This document shows positions 57,265-64,000 of a stretch of DNA of 64,000 nucleotides, piece by piece. The notes under the pieces were generated by a model. That model had not been told where the DNA came from. It searched no databases and saw only the letters and a list, made by a program, of their open reading frames with translations. A program made the translations under genes and the position numbers. Position 1 is the first letter of the stretch. Every line of letters begins with the position of its first letter. Source of the stretch: Rosenbergiella collisarenosi (GTDB lineage Bacteria > Pseudomonadota > Gammaproteobacteria > Enterobacterales > Enterobacteriaceae); NCBI RefSeq assembly GCF_018494085.1, contig NZ_JABBFP010000004.1, positions 62,001-126,000 of the forward strand, written 5' to 3'.

Positions 57265-57783
57265 ATGCTGACGCCTGATATGGTTTCACGTTTAAATGAC
57301 CAGCTCAATCTTGAGTTTTACTCTGCTAACCTCTACCTACAAATGAGTGCTTGGTGCAGCGATAAAGGCCTTGAGGGAGCAGCCTCTTTCCTGCGCAGCC
57401 ATTCACGTGAAGAGATGGATCACATGCAACGCTTGTTTAATTATCTAAGCGATGCAGGTGCACTGCCCGTGCTCGGTACCATCGAAGCTCCCCCTATCAC
57501 CTTCGATTCAGTGAGTGATTTATTTAATCTCACCTATCGTCATGAACTGCTTATCACCCAGAAGATTAATGAATTAGCCCACGCTGCCATGACGTCACAA
57601 GACTACTCGACGTTTAATTTCCTACAGTGGTATGTTGCCGAGCAACATGAAGAAGAGAAGTTATTTAAAACTGTACTCGATAAGTTGGGCATGCTGGAGA
57701 ACAGCTCGAATGGTCTGTTCTTAATTGATAAAGATCTTGCTGCGATGAATGCTGACTCTCATCCAGGAACCGCACATAGCTGA
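57265..57783 (+). CDS. ftnA: Non-heme ferritin FtnA
   Basis: A 172-residue bacterial ferritin-like protein that stores iron in a 24-subunit shell. The four-helix bundle carries the ferroxidase ligands: the glutamate in [12 protein letters not shown] (about residue 17), EEMDHM (Glu and His near 49-53), the glutamate of VAEQHEEEK (about 126-130) and neighbours. E. coli FtnA has 165 residues. GGGG lies 8 bases before the start. The gene is followed by a perfect hairpin shared with the convergent GGDEF/EAL gene. Confidence 0.95.
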   Translation: MLTPDMVSRLNDQLNLEFYSANLYLQMSAWCSDKGLEGAASFLRSHSREEMDHMQRLFNYLSDAGALPVLGTIEAPPITFDSVSDLFNLTYRHELLITQKINELAHAAMTSQDYSTFNFLQWYVAEQHEEEKLFKTVLDKLGMLENSSNGLFLIDKDLAAMNADSHPGTAHS

Positions 57784-57791
57784 TTACGGTA

Positions 57792-57825
57792 ACGGTTACG
57801 GGCTTCATAAAAGTCCCGTAACCGT
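57792..57825. terminator. Convergent hairpin between ftnA and the GGDEF-EAL gene
   Basis: ACGGTTACGGG and CCCGTAACCGT form a perfect 11-bp stem with a 12-base loop in the 50-base gap between two convergent genes. It is likely a bidirectional terminator despite the absence of long T-runs. Confidence 0.65.
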
Positions 57826-57833
57826 ATAGACGC

Positions 57834-59915
57834 TTACGCCTGAGCCAGATATTGAGTAGCGCTCACCGAGATTTCAGAAGGTGGAACCGGCCGACTAAAA
57901 TAAAAGCCTTGATGGATATCACAGCCTAGATTAACCAAATAGGTTTGTTGCTCTTCACTTTCAACACCTTCCGCAACAATATTCAAATTCATATTCTTCG
58001 CCAGCTCAATAATCATTGAGAGTAGACGCGGGTCGGTATCTTTGTGACCAATACTATTAATAAAGGCGCGGTCGATCTTTAACTCTGTAGCCGGCATATT
58101 CTGTAGGTAAAGAAGACTTGAATAGCCCGTACCAAAATCATCGATAGCAACTTGTACGCCTACCGCTTTAAGCTCCTGCAAAATCGTAATACTTTCTTGA
58201 GGATAACGCATAGCCGTGGTTTCGGTGATTTCTAAAATCAGCTTATCCGCAGGGAGTTGGTACTCTGCAAGGGTCCTGGTGACTAAGTAAATTAAGCTTT
58301 TTTGCTCAAACTGCTGTGCGGAAAGATTCACCGAAATACTAAGGTGTGTCGCGCCTTCTTTATGCCATAGCGCCAATTGGCGGCACGCTTCGTTAAGTAC
58401 CCACTCCCCTAACAATAGGATCATTCCTGTCTGTTCGGCGATGGGTAAAAATTTATCTGGGGTCTTTAATCCACGTTCGGGATGCTGCCAGCGCACTAGT
58501 GCTTCGTAACCAATAACCTCACCAGAGGTGACGTTTAGCTTAGGCTGGTAGAATAAACGCAATTCGTCGTTATGGATCGCTCGCCATAACTCATTCTTCA
58601 GTTGAACTTGACTCCGCCCGATAGGGCTCATCGAGGGTTGATAAAGGCTAAAGCCGTTTCGGCCGCTATTTTTAGTGTGATACATGGCTGAGTCGGCATT
58701 GAATAACATTTCGCGTGCTTCACCGCCATGTAACGGGAACATTGCGATACCCACGCTCAATGAAACTCGTAACTCAAAACCTTCAACGTGAAATTCAGGC
58801 TCTATTATCTCAACCAGCTTCGCCGCTAAATTTGAGGCATTTTCCTCTGAGTTAGCGTTAGACAAAAGAACAAATTCGTCTCCCCCCACTCTAGCTAAGG
58901 TATCGCTCGCTGTGATGACCTGAGTAAGACGCTTAGCGACTTCAACCAATAGCTTATCACCAATATCGTGACCATAAGCGTCGTTAACCATTTTGAACCC
59001 ATCGAGATCCATATACAGTAAACTGAACGTCGACGTATTTTGTTTGGCTCGGGCGATATAGTCGTTAAGCTTCTCTTCGAACAAGGTACGATTCGCTAAA
59101 TTCGTTAGCGGATCGTGAAGAGCCATCTGGCGCAACTCTTCGTTAGTCAGCTTTAATTCGTCCGCCAAACGAGAGACTCGGCGTTGCGACTCGATCATCG
59201 CACCAAATAGGTTACTGCCTAATATCGCCAAGGTGAAAACGAATACCCAAATGGTCAATCTCTGTGAGCCAAGGCCACCGGGTATGACCTGCATCGTGGT
59301 ATGGAAATGAGCGGCATACATGCCCGTGTAATGCATCCCGGCTATCGCAATTCCCATCACTATCGCGGCGAGAAAACGTCGATACAGTACGCCTGTTTCA
59401 TTGTTGCGTAATCTAAAGGCCAACCACAAAGCGACCGCCGAGGCGCTATACGCAATCACGATTGAAAAGATGACGGGCAACCTATGCCATACGATGGGTT
59501 GGCTAACACGCATCGCGGCCATACCAATGTAATGCATCGCAACCACTGAGGAGCCAAGCATGAGCGAGCCGAGAAGCAAGTTAGGTAGCGTAAATTGGTT
59601 ATGCCGGAAGACTGCCCATAACGCAATGATTGAGCCTAATACGGCGGCTGCAATGGAAAAGATCGTCTCACTTACGCTGTAGCGCATCAGGGTATCGAAA
59701 TGCATCGCCATCATACCGATGAAGTGCATTGACCAAATACCAATCCCCATCGCCGCGCCGCCGCCGACTAACCACAAAGCCGCATGCAGACCCCGGCTAT
59801 CAGCAACTCTCGCCACAGTATCTAGCGCTGAAAAGGAGGCTAAGAAGGCGATAAATACGGAGGCCATCACTAGGCCACTATCCCAACCAACATGCATCAT
59901 ATTCATCGTATCCAA
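57834..59915 (-). CDS. MHYT-GGDEF-EAL cyclic-di-GMP protein
   Basis: A 693-residue inner-membrane signalling protein. An MHYT sensor with seven helices covers about residues 15-235; its motifs are MHFIGM (63), MHYIGM (127) and MHYTGM (194), which are thought to bind copper and sense gases or oxygen. The GGDEF domain (about 255-420) has an intact GGDEF motif at 344-348; the inhibitory RxxD site is replaced by TASD. The EAL domain (about 435-680) has EAL at 471-473 and the DDFGTGYSS block. Both catalytic motifs are intact, so it may make and degrade c-di-GMP. It is monocistronic. Confidence 0.93.
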   Translation of the reverse strand: MDTMNMMHVGWDSGLVMASVFIAFLASFSALDTVARVADSRGLHAALWLVGGGAAMGIGIWSMHFIGMMAMHFDTLMRYSVSETIFSIAAAVLGSIIALWAVFRHNQFTLPNLLLGSLMLGSSVVAMHYIGMAAMRVSQPIVWHRLPVIFSIVIAYSASAVALWLAFRLRNNETGVLYRRFLAAIVMGIAIAGMHYTGMYAAHFHTTMQVIPGGLGSQRLTIWVFVFTLAILGSNLFGAMIESQRRVSRLADELKLTNEELRQMALHDPLTNLANRTLFEEKLNDYIARAKQNTSTFSLLYMDLDGFKMVNDAYGHDIGDKLLVEVAKRLTQVITASDTLARVGGDEFVLLSNANSEENASNLAAKLVEIIEPEFHVEGFELRVSLSVGIAMFPLHGGEAREMLFNADSAMYHTKNSGRNGFSLYQPSMSPIGRSQVQLKNELWRAIHNDELRLFYQPKLNVTSGEVIGYEALVRWQHPERGLKTPDKFLPIAEQTGMILLLGEWVLNEACRQLALWHKEGATHLSISVNLSAQQFEQKSLIYLVTRTLAEYQLPADKLILEITETTAMRYPQESITILQELKAVGVQVAIDDFGTGYSSLLYLQNMPATELKIDRAFINSIGHKDTDPRLLSMIIELAKNMNLNIVAEGVESEEQQTYLVNLGCDIHQGFYFSRPVPPSEISVSATQYLAQA

Positions 59916-60104
59916 TTGGCTCTCCTGATCAGCGTTACTGCAGAAGATCCCTCTTCATACCGAACGTAAAATGATTAATTACCGTAATCTTACGTGATTC
60001 ATTGGTCAGTGAACAATTATTTTAGGATTATGATGATTAAATAATCGAGCGTTTTGTTCTAGCAGCAGATAATTGTCTGCTGCTGCTCGCTATAGTACAA
60101 AATA

Positions 60105-61406
60105 CTAATCAGTCGTCGGGCTATGGCGCTTTGCGAGCCAACCCAAGCAGAGCGCGCCGATAAATCCGCATAATGCGGCGAACGTCAACCATGCACCTGG
60201 CATGGCCTTATCGCCAGTACTATGGATAAGATAGCTTGATATTGCCGGGGTAAATCCACCAAATAGCGCAGTCGCTAGGCTATACGCAAGGGAAAAACCT
60301 GAAGCCTTAACGTCGACGGGCATCACCTCTGCCAACCAGACGACCATTGCGCCGTTGTAGCTTGCGTAGAGGAAGGAGAGCCATAGCTCGGTCTCGATTA
60401 GGTGTGCGAAGGTCGGCGCGGCGACTAACCAGCGTAAGATTGGCCATGCCGTGAAGATCATTAGTAATGTGAAGATAATAAGGAGGGGCCGACGGCCGAC
60501 TCGGTCTGATAGTGCCCCCATAATCGGTAGCCAGAATAGGTTCGAAATACCCACAAACAGCGTGACCAGAAAGCTTTGCTGGTCACTCATGTTGAGTACG
60601 GCTTTACCAAATGTTGGCGTGAATGCGGTTATCATATAGAACATCACCGTTGTGGTAACGACCATAAACATTCCCGCAATCACCAAAGCCCAGTTGCGTA
60701 GTACCGAGCGTGCGATCTCTCTCATCCCAGGACGATGTTTCTTTTCTTTGAAGGCTTCGGTTTCTTCGAGCGAACGTCGAATGTAGAACAGGAACGGCAC
60801 AACCATACAGCCAATAAAAAACGGAATTCGCCATGCCCACTCTGAAACGATCTCTTTCCCCAATAGATGATTAAGCGCAAGTCCTAGTAAGGCTGCAAAA
60901 ATGACGGAGACCTGTTGGCTACCCGATTGCCAGCTGACGAAAAAACCACGACGACCAGGTGGCGCAATTTCTGACAGATAGACAGAAACGCCGCCCAACT
61001 CAACCCCCGCGGAAAAGCCTTGTAATAAGCGGCCAACCAATATCAGTATCGGTGCAAAAACGCCTATGGTGCTATATCCCGGAACTACGGCAATGGTCAA
61101 CGTGCCGAGGGCCATTAATCCAAGAGTAATCAATAACCCTTTACGACGACCATGTTGGTCAATATAAGTGCCGAGAATAATCGCACCCAATGGGCGCATT
61201 AAGAATCCAGCACCGAATGTCATTAGCGTCAACATCAGCGAGGCGAATGGGTTACTGCCTGGGAAGAAGGTTTTCGCGATCGCCGTCGCGTAATACCCAA
61301 ATACCATGAAGTCATACATTTCTAGAAAGTTACCGCTGGTGACGCGGAATATCGATTTAGCATTTTGCCAAGCGGAAGGACTTGAGGGAGATTCAGAATA
61401 ACTCAT
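60105..61406 (-). CDS. CitA-like citrate:H+ symporter (MHS family)
   Basis: A 433-residue major-facilitator protein of the metabolite:H+ symporter group with twelve helices. Blocks such as [41 protein letters not shown] and [20 protein letters not shown] follow plasmid and Salmonella CitA (434 residues) closely, though the sequence is broken by conservative changes. It probably carries citrate or a similar tricarboxylate into the cell. No citrate-utilisation genes stand next to it. It is transcribed alone between the GGDEF-EAL gene and exbD. Confidence 0.82.
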   Translation of the reverse strand: MSYSESPSSPSAWQNAKSIFRVTSGNFLEMYDFMVFGYYATAIAKTFFPGSNPFASLMLTLMTFGAGFLMRPLGAIILGTYIDQHGRRKGLLITLGLMALGTLTIAVVPGYSTIGVFAPILILVGRLLQGFSAGVELGGVSVYLSEIAPPGRRGFFVSWQSGSQQVSVIFAALLGLALNHLLGKEIVSEWAWRIPFFIGCMVVPFLFYIRRSLEETEAFKEKKHRPGMREIARSVLRNWALVIAGMFMVVTTTVMFYMITAFTPTFGKAVLNMSDQQSFLVTLFVGISNLFWLPIMGALSDRVGRRPLLIIFTLLMIFTAWPILRWLVAAPTFAHLIETELWLSFLYASYNGAMVVWLAEVMPVDVKASGFSLAYSLATALFGGFTPAISSYLIHSTGDKAMPGAWLTFAALCGFIGALCLGWLAKRHSPTTD

Positions 61407-61523
61407 TGGACAGCTCTCACATTTTTTTATCTTTTGTACCTAACGTTATCCTGTTTTAATGTTAATCGAGTCACTTTTCATTAAAAATTATATAACAAAA
61501 TATAAACATAATATCTCGCGCAT

Positions 61524-61548
61524 AAAAAAAATCCTCCCGAAGGAGGAT
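61524..61548 (-). terminator. Rho-independent terminator of exbBD
   Basis: On the minus strand ATCCTCC and GGAGGAT close a TTCG tetraloop and are followed by a seven-T tract. It begins 20 bases after the exbD stop. Confidence 0.93.
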
Positions 61549-61568
61549 AGTTAAGCATTGAATACTGG

Positions 61569-61991
61569 CTACTTTGCGGCAGTCTCTAAGCCCATTAGCC
61601 CTATTTTCAAATACCCCGCGCTACGAAGCTCATCCATGATGCTCATTAAGGTCGCATAGTCGATACTTTTGTCCGCTTGGAAGAAGATAGTCGTCTCTTT
61701 ATTCCCTTGCGTCTGAGCGATGATCTTCTGCACAAGGTCCTGCTTATCGACGGCATCATTTCCCACAAATAGCTGGTTGCCCTCTTTTACGCTGAGATAC
61801 ACCGGTTTCTCTGGCCGAGGCTGAGGTGTACTGGTCGAGGCCGGTAAGTTAACGCGGATATCTACCGTTGCTAGCGGAGCGGCGACCATGAAGATAATCA
61901 GCAGCACCAGCATCACGTCTATAAAAGGCGTGACGTTAATCTCATGCATTTCACCATCGCCTTCCACTTCATCATTGAGTCGCATTGCCAT
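61569..61991 (-). CDS. exbD: ExbD, TonB-complex energy transducer
   Basis: A 140-residue inner-membrane protein. One N-terminal transmembrane helix holds the essential aspartate in INVTPFIDVMLVLLIIF (Asp at about 25), used for proton flow. The periplasmic domain follows. With ExbB it powers TonB-dependent uptake of iron-siderophores and vitamin B12. E. coli ExbD has 141 residues. It starts 5 bases after exbB and is followed by a terminator, so the pair forms a complete operon. Confidence 0.96.
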   Translation of the reverse strand: MAMRLNDEVEGDGEMHEINVTPFIDVMLVLLIIFMVAAPLATVDIRVNLPASTSTPQPRPEKPVYLSVKEGNQLFVGNDAVDKQDLVQKIIAQTQGNKETTIFFQADKSIDYATLMSIMDELRSAGYLKIGLMGLETAAK

Positions 61992-61996
61992 AACAA

Positions 61997-62746
61997 TTAA
62001 CCCACACGTAGTTTTTGAGTAGAACCGTTCTGCGTCACTGGCTTATAAGCGCTATTTTGTAGGTCAGCATCGCGGCTTTGTAAGAGAATAATCTGTGCAG
62101 CGCTGTCGCCCAGCGAGGCCTTATAACCGGCGATCATACGCGCGAATACGTTGTAGATAACAACTGCTGGAATCGCCGCAACTAGGCCCACCGCTGTCGC
62201 TAATAGCGCTTCAGCGATACCCGGAGCAACCACCGCCAAGTTAGTGGTTTGCGTCTTAGCAATACCTATAAAGCTATTCATGATTCCCCACACTGTTCCG
62301 AACAACCCGATGAAAGGAGAAACGGAACCAATGGTCGCTAAGAAACCGTTATTGCGGCTCGCATGACGGCCGATACGTGCAACTTGGCGTTCGAGTCTAA
62401 ATACCGTACGTTCTTTAATCGCGCCTTGGTCATCACTCTGTGCGGAGAGGATGCGCTCATCGAGGGCTTCCGCGACGAGTAAGGCTGCATGGCTGTTTTT
62501 AGAGAAGTTCTGGGCGATTTTCCCTGCACCCTCTAATGTACGCGCCTCTTTTAACGCGAGCTGATCGGCCTTAAGTCTACGCTTAGCTGCACTCAGTTCA
62601 GTGTACTTAGCAAAGAAAATCGCCCAAGTCGCAACCGAGGCGATGAGTAAACCTATCATCACGACTTTAACGACGATATCAGCATGTTGGTACATGCCCA
62701 GCACGGATAAATCTGTTTGCATCAGATTAGTAGTTACGACACTCAT
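61997..62746 (-). CDS. exbB: ExbB, TonB-complex motor protein
   Basis: A 249-residue inner-membrane protein that forms a pentameric motor around ExbD. It begins with NLMQTDLSVLGMYQHADIVV, near the E. coli start (244 residues). Three transmembrane helices are visible, at about 24-44, 135-158 and 180-202, the second with SPFIGLFGTVWGIM and the third with GIAEALLATAVGLVAAIPAV. A Fur-like box lies 63 bases upstream of the start. metC is divergent, as in E. coli. Confidence 0.96.
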   Translation of the reverse strand: MSVVTTNLMQTDLSVLGMYQHADIVVKVVMIGLLIASVATWAIFFAKYTELSAAKRRLKADQLALKEARTLEGAGKIAQNFSKNSHAALLVAEALDERILSAQSDDQGAIKERTVFRLERQVARIGRHASRNNGFLATIGSVSPFIGLFGTVWGIMNSFIGIAKTQTTNLAVVAPGIAEALLATAVGLVAAIPAVVIYNVFARMIAGYKASLGDSAAQIILLQSRDADLQNSAYKPVTQNGSTQKLRVG

Positions 62747-62808
62747 TCTCTAGCCTCAGCTTGTTGCATAAAACAATTGCGGACATGATACCAAAAGCAA
62801 ATTCTATT

Positions 62809-62827
62809 GATAGTAGTTATCATTACT
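62809..62827 (-). promoter_or_regulatory. Fur-like box upstream of exbB
   Basis: GATAGTAGTTATCATTACT agrees with 13 of 19 positions of the Fur consensus. It is well placed to control exbBD, which is Fur-repressed in E. coli. The count was made by hand. Confidence 0.6.
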
Positions 62828-63023
62828 ATTTACATATAGAAAATTATAGTGTCGAATAATGTTCGCTTAAAACAGGAAGTTATAATCATAAATACGGTGG
62901 ATAATTTTAAGAGGCAATAAGTATACCGTTATCACCGATTAACCTAAGAAAACCCTCCCCTTTTGTGAAAACTGTGCCTACTCTAGGCGCTAATCATATT
63001 CTTTCAGCTCAGGACTCTCTTCC

Positions 63024-64000
63024 ATGTCGGACAAACATCATCTTGAAACCACTCTGATTAGCGCTGGACGCAAACCTCGCTACACCCAAGGTGCAGTGAA
63101 TAGTGTTGTACAAAGAGCCTCCTCCCTTGTATTCCCGTCAGTAGAGGAAAAAAAGCGGGCTACCGCAGGTCGGGCGAAAGGTGAATTATTTTACGGGCGT
63201 CGCGGTACCTTAACGCACTTTGCACTACAAGATGCCATGACCGAACTTGAGGGAGGGGCTGGATGCGTACTCTACCCTTGCGGCGCAGCGGCCGTCGCTA
63301 ATGCTATCCTCGCCTTCGTCGAAGCCGGTGACCATATTGTCGTCAGTGGTTCCGTCTATGAACCGACTCAAGACTTTTGTACGCATATCCTTAAAAAACT
63401 TAACGTCGAAACGAGCTATTTCCCCGCCCTGTCCGGTGAGGAAATTGCCCAATGGCTACGTCCAACTACACGTGTTGTGTTTCTTGAATCACCGTCGTCT
63501 ATCACCATGGAAGTCCAAGACATTCCGACGATTATCGCTACGGTGCGGCGTATCGCTCCACAGGCGGTGATTATCATCGATAATACCTGGGCGGCGGGGA
63601 TCTTATTCGATGCGTTAGGAGCCGGTGCGGATATTTCTATTCAGGCTGGTACCAAATATCTAGTCGGACACTCTGATGCTATGATTGGTACCGCCGTAGC
63701 AAACGAGCGCTGCTTAGCACAACTACGCGAAAATTCTTATCTTATGGGACAGATGGTTGACGCGGATACGGCCTACGTTACCGCACGGGGATTACGTACC
63801 CTCGCTGTCCGACTGCGCCAACACCAAGCGGCGAGTATCGAGATTGCGCAGTGGCTCAGCCTACGTGAAGAGGTTTTCCGCGTAAATCATCCAGCACTGC
63901 CTGAATCTCCCGGCCACGCCTTCTGGCAGCGTGATTTTTCTGGATGTAGTGGGTTATTCTCTTTTATCCTGAAAGAAAAGCTCAGCCCACAAGCGCTTGC
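63024..64000 (+). CDS. metC: Cystathionine beta-lyase MetC (5' part)
   Basis: The first 325 codons of a PLP enzyme that cleaves cystathionine to homocysteine, pyruvate and ammonia in methionine synthesis; the window ends before the stop. The PLP lysine is Lys211 in [12 protein letters not shown]. Other blocks are [17 protein letters not shown], the phosphate-binding loop [10 protein letters not shown] and the aspartate in [11 protein letters not shown]. coli MetC has 395 residues with lysine 210. AGGA lies 11 bases before the ATG. The gene is divergent from exbB, as in E. coli. Confidence 0.95.
   Translation, partial: MSDKHHLETTLISAGRKPRYTQGAVNSVVQRASSLVFPSVEEKKRATAGRAKGELFYGRRGTLTHFALQDAMTELEGGAGCVLYPCGAAAVANAILAFVEAGDHIVVSGSVYEPTQDFCTHILKKLNVETSYFPALSGEEIAQWLRPTTRVVFLESPSSITMEVQDIPTIIATVRRIAPQAVIIIDNTWAAGILFDALGAGADISIQAGTKYLVGHSDAMIGTAVANERCLAQLRENSYLMGQMVDADTAYVTARGLRTLAVRLRQHQAASIEIAQWLSLREEVFRVNHPALPESPGHAFWQRDFSGCSGLFSFILKEKLSPQAL

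Noticed and set aside
1..64000. CRISPR arrays, prophage or complete IS elements
   Set aside because: No regular spaced repeats, phage structural genes, integrases or transposase genes were seen on either strand.

Overview
The window reads as chromosome of a gammaproteobacterium of the order Enterobacterales. Most core genes match their Escherichia coli counterparts closely in length, motifs and order. The moderate base composition, the many small differences from E. coli and accessory genes such as a second PBP2-type gene would fit Erwiniaceae, but that family-level placement is inference and the genus cannot be decided from the sequence alone. There are no phage structural genes, integrases, CRISPR arrays or intact insertion sequences.

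Region 1 (1-30.1 kb) is a conserved housekeeping block collinear with the E. coli 63-67 min region. It holds the argP 3' end, then on the minus strand yggE, argO, mscS, fbaA, pgk, epd, tktA, a yidB-like gene, speB and speA. On the plus strand follow metK, galP, sprT, endA, rsmE, gshB, yqgE and yqgF. Then come yggR (minus), yggS-yggT-rdgB-hemW (plus), mutY-yggX-mltC (minus) and trmB-yggL-yggN (plus). Lower glycolysis and pentose phosphate enzymes, polyamine synthesis, SAM synthesis, galactose uptake, glutathione synthesis and DNA repair are all here. An acuI-like reductase and a siderophore-interacting reductase with a Fur-like box close the block.

Region 2 (30.3-48.3 kb) is accessory and becomes AT-rich from about 32.7 kb. 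It begins with cytoplasmic trehalase and an exported LEA-like repeat protein. An RcsA-like LuxR-type regulator (plus strand) then faces a compact minus-strand operon, 43486 to 33721. The operon encodes a cupin, two paralogous nucleotidyltransferases, a two-part GT2-like glycosyltransferase, an unknown protein, a WavE-like protein, a GDPD-like phosphodiesterase, a HAD phosphatase, a GDSL autotransporter esterase, an acyltransferase-3 broken at a T9 tract, and a PapI/FaeA-like winged-helix protein. Upstream lie ycgZ-ymgA-ariR homologues plus a fourth small relative. In E. coli this family works through the Rcs phosphorelay, so the stretch may be a surface-glycan modification system with Rcs-linked and phase-variable control. 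That is the most interesting part of the window. A BadF-type sugar kinase, crcB and a P-loop kinase-like protein lead to tRNA-Phe.

Region 3 (48.4-64 kb) resumes core genes, but from the E. coli 99 min neighbourhood. It has an extra PBP2-type transpeptidase, deoD-deoB-deoC without deoA, yjjV, ytjA, osmY and prfC. After these come ftnA, an MHYT-GGDEF-EAL protein, a CitA-like transporter, exbD-exbB with a Fur-like box, and the 5' part of metC, cut by the window end. The tRNA and accessory region therefore sit at a junction between two blocks that are far apart in E. coli.
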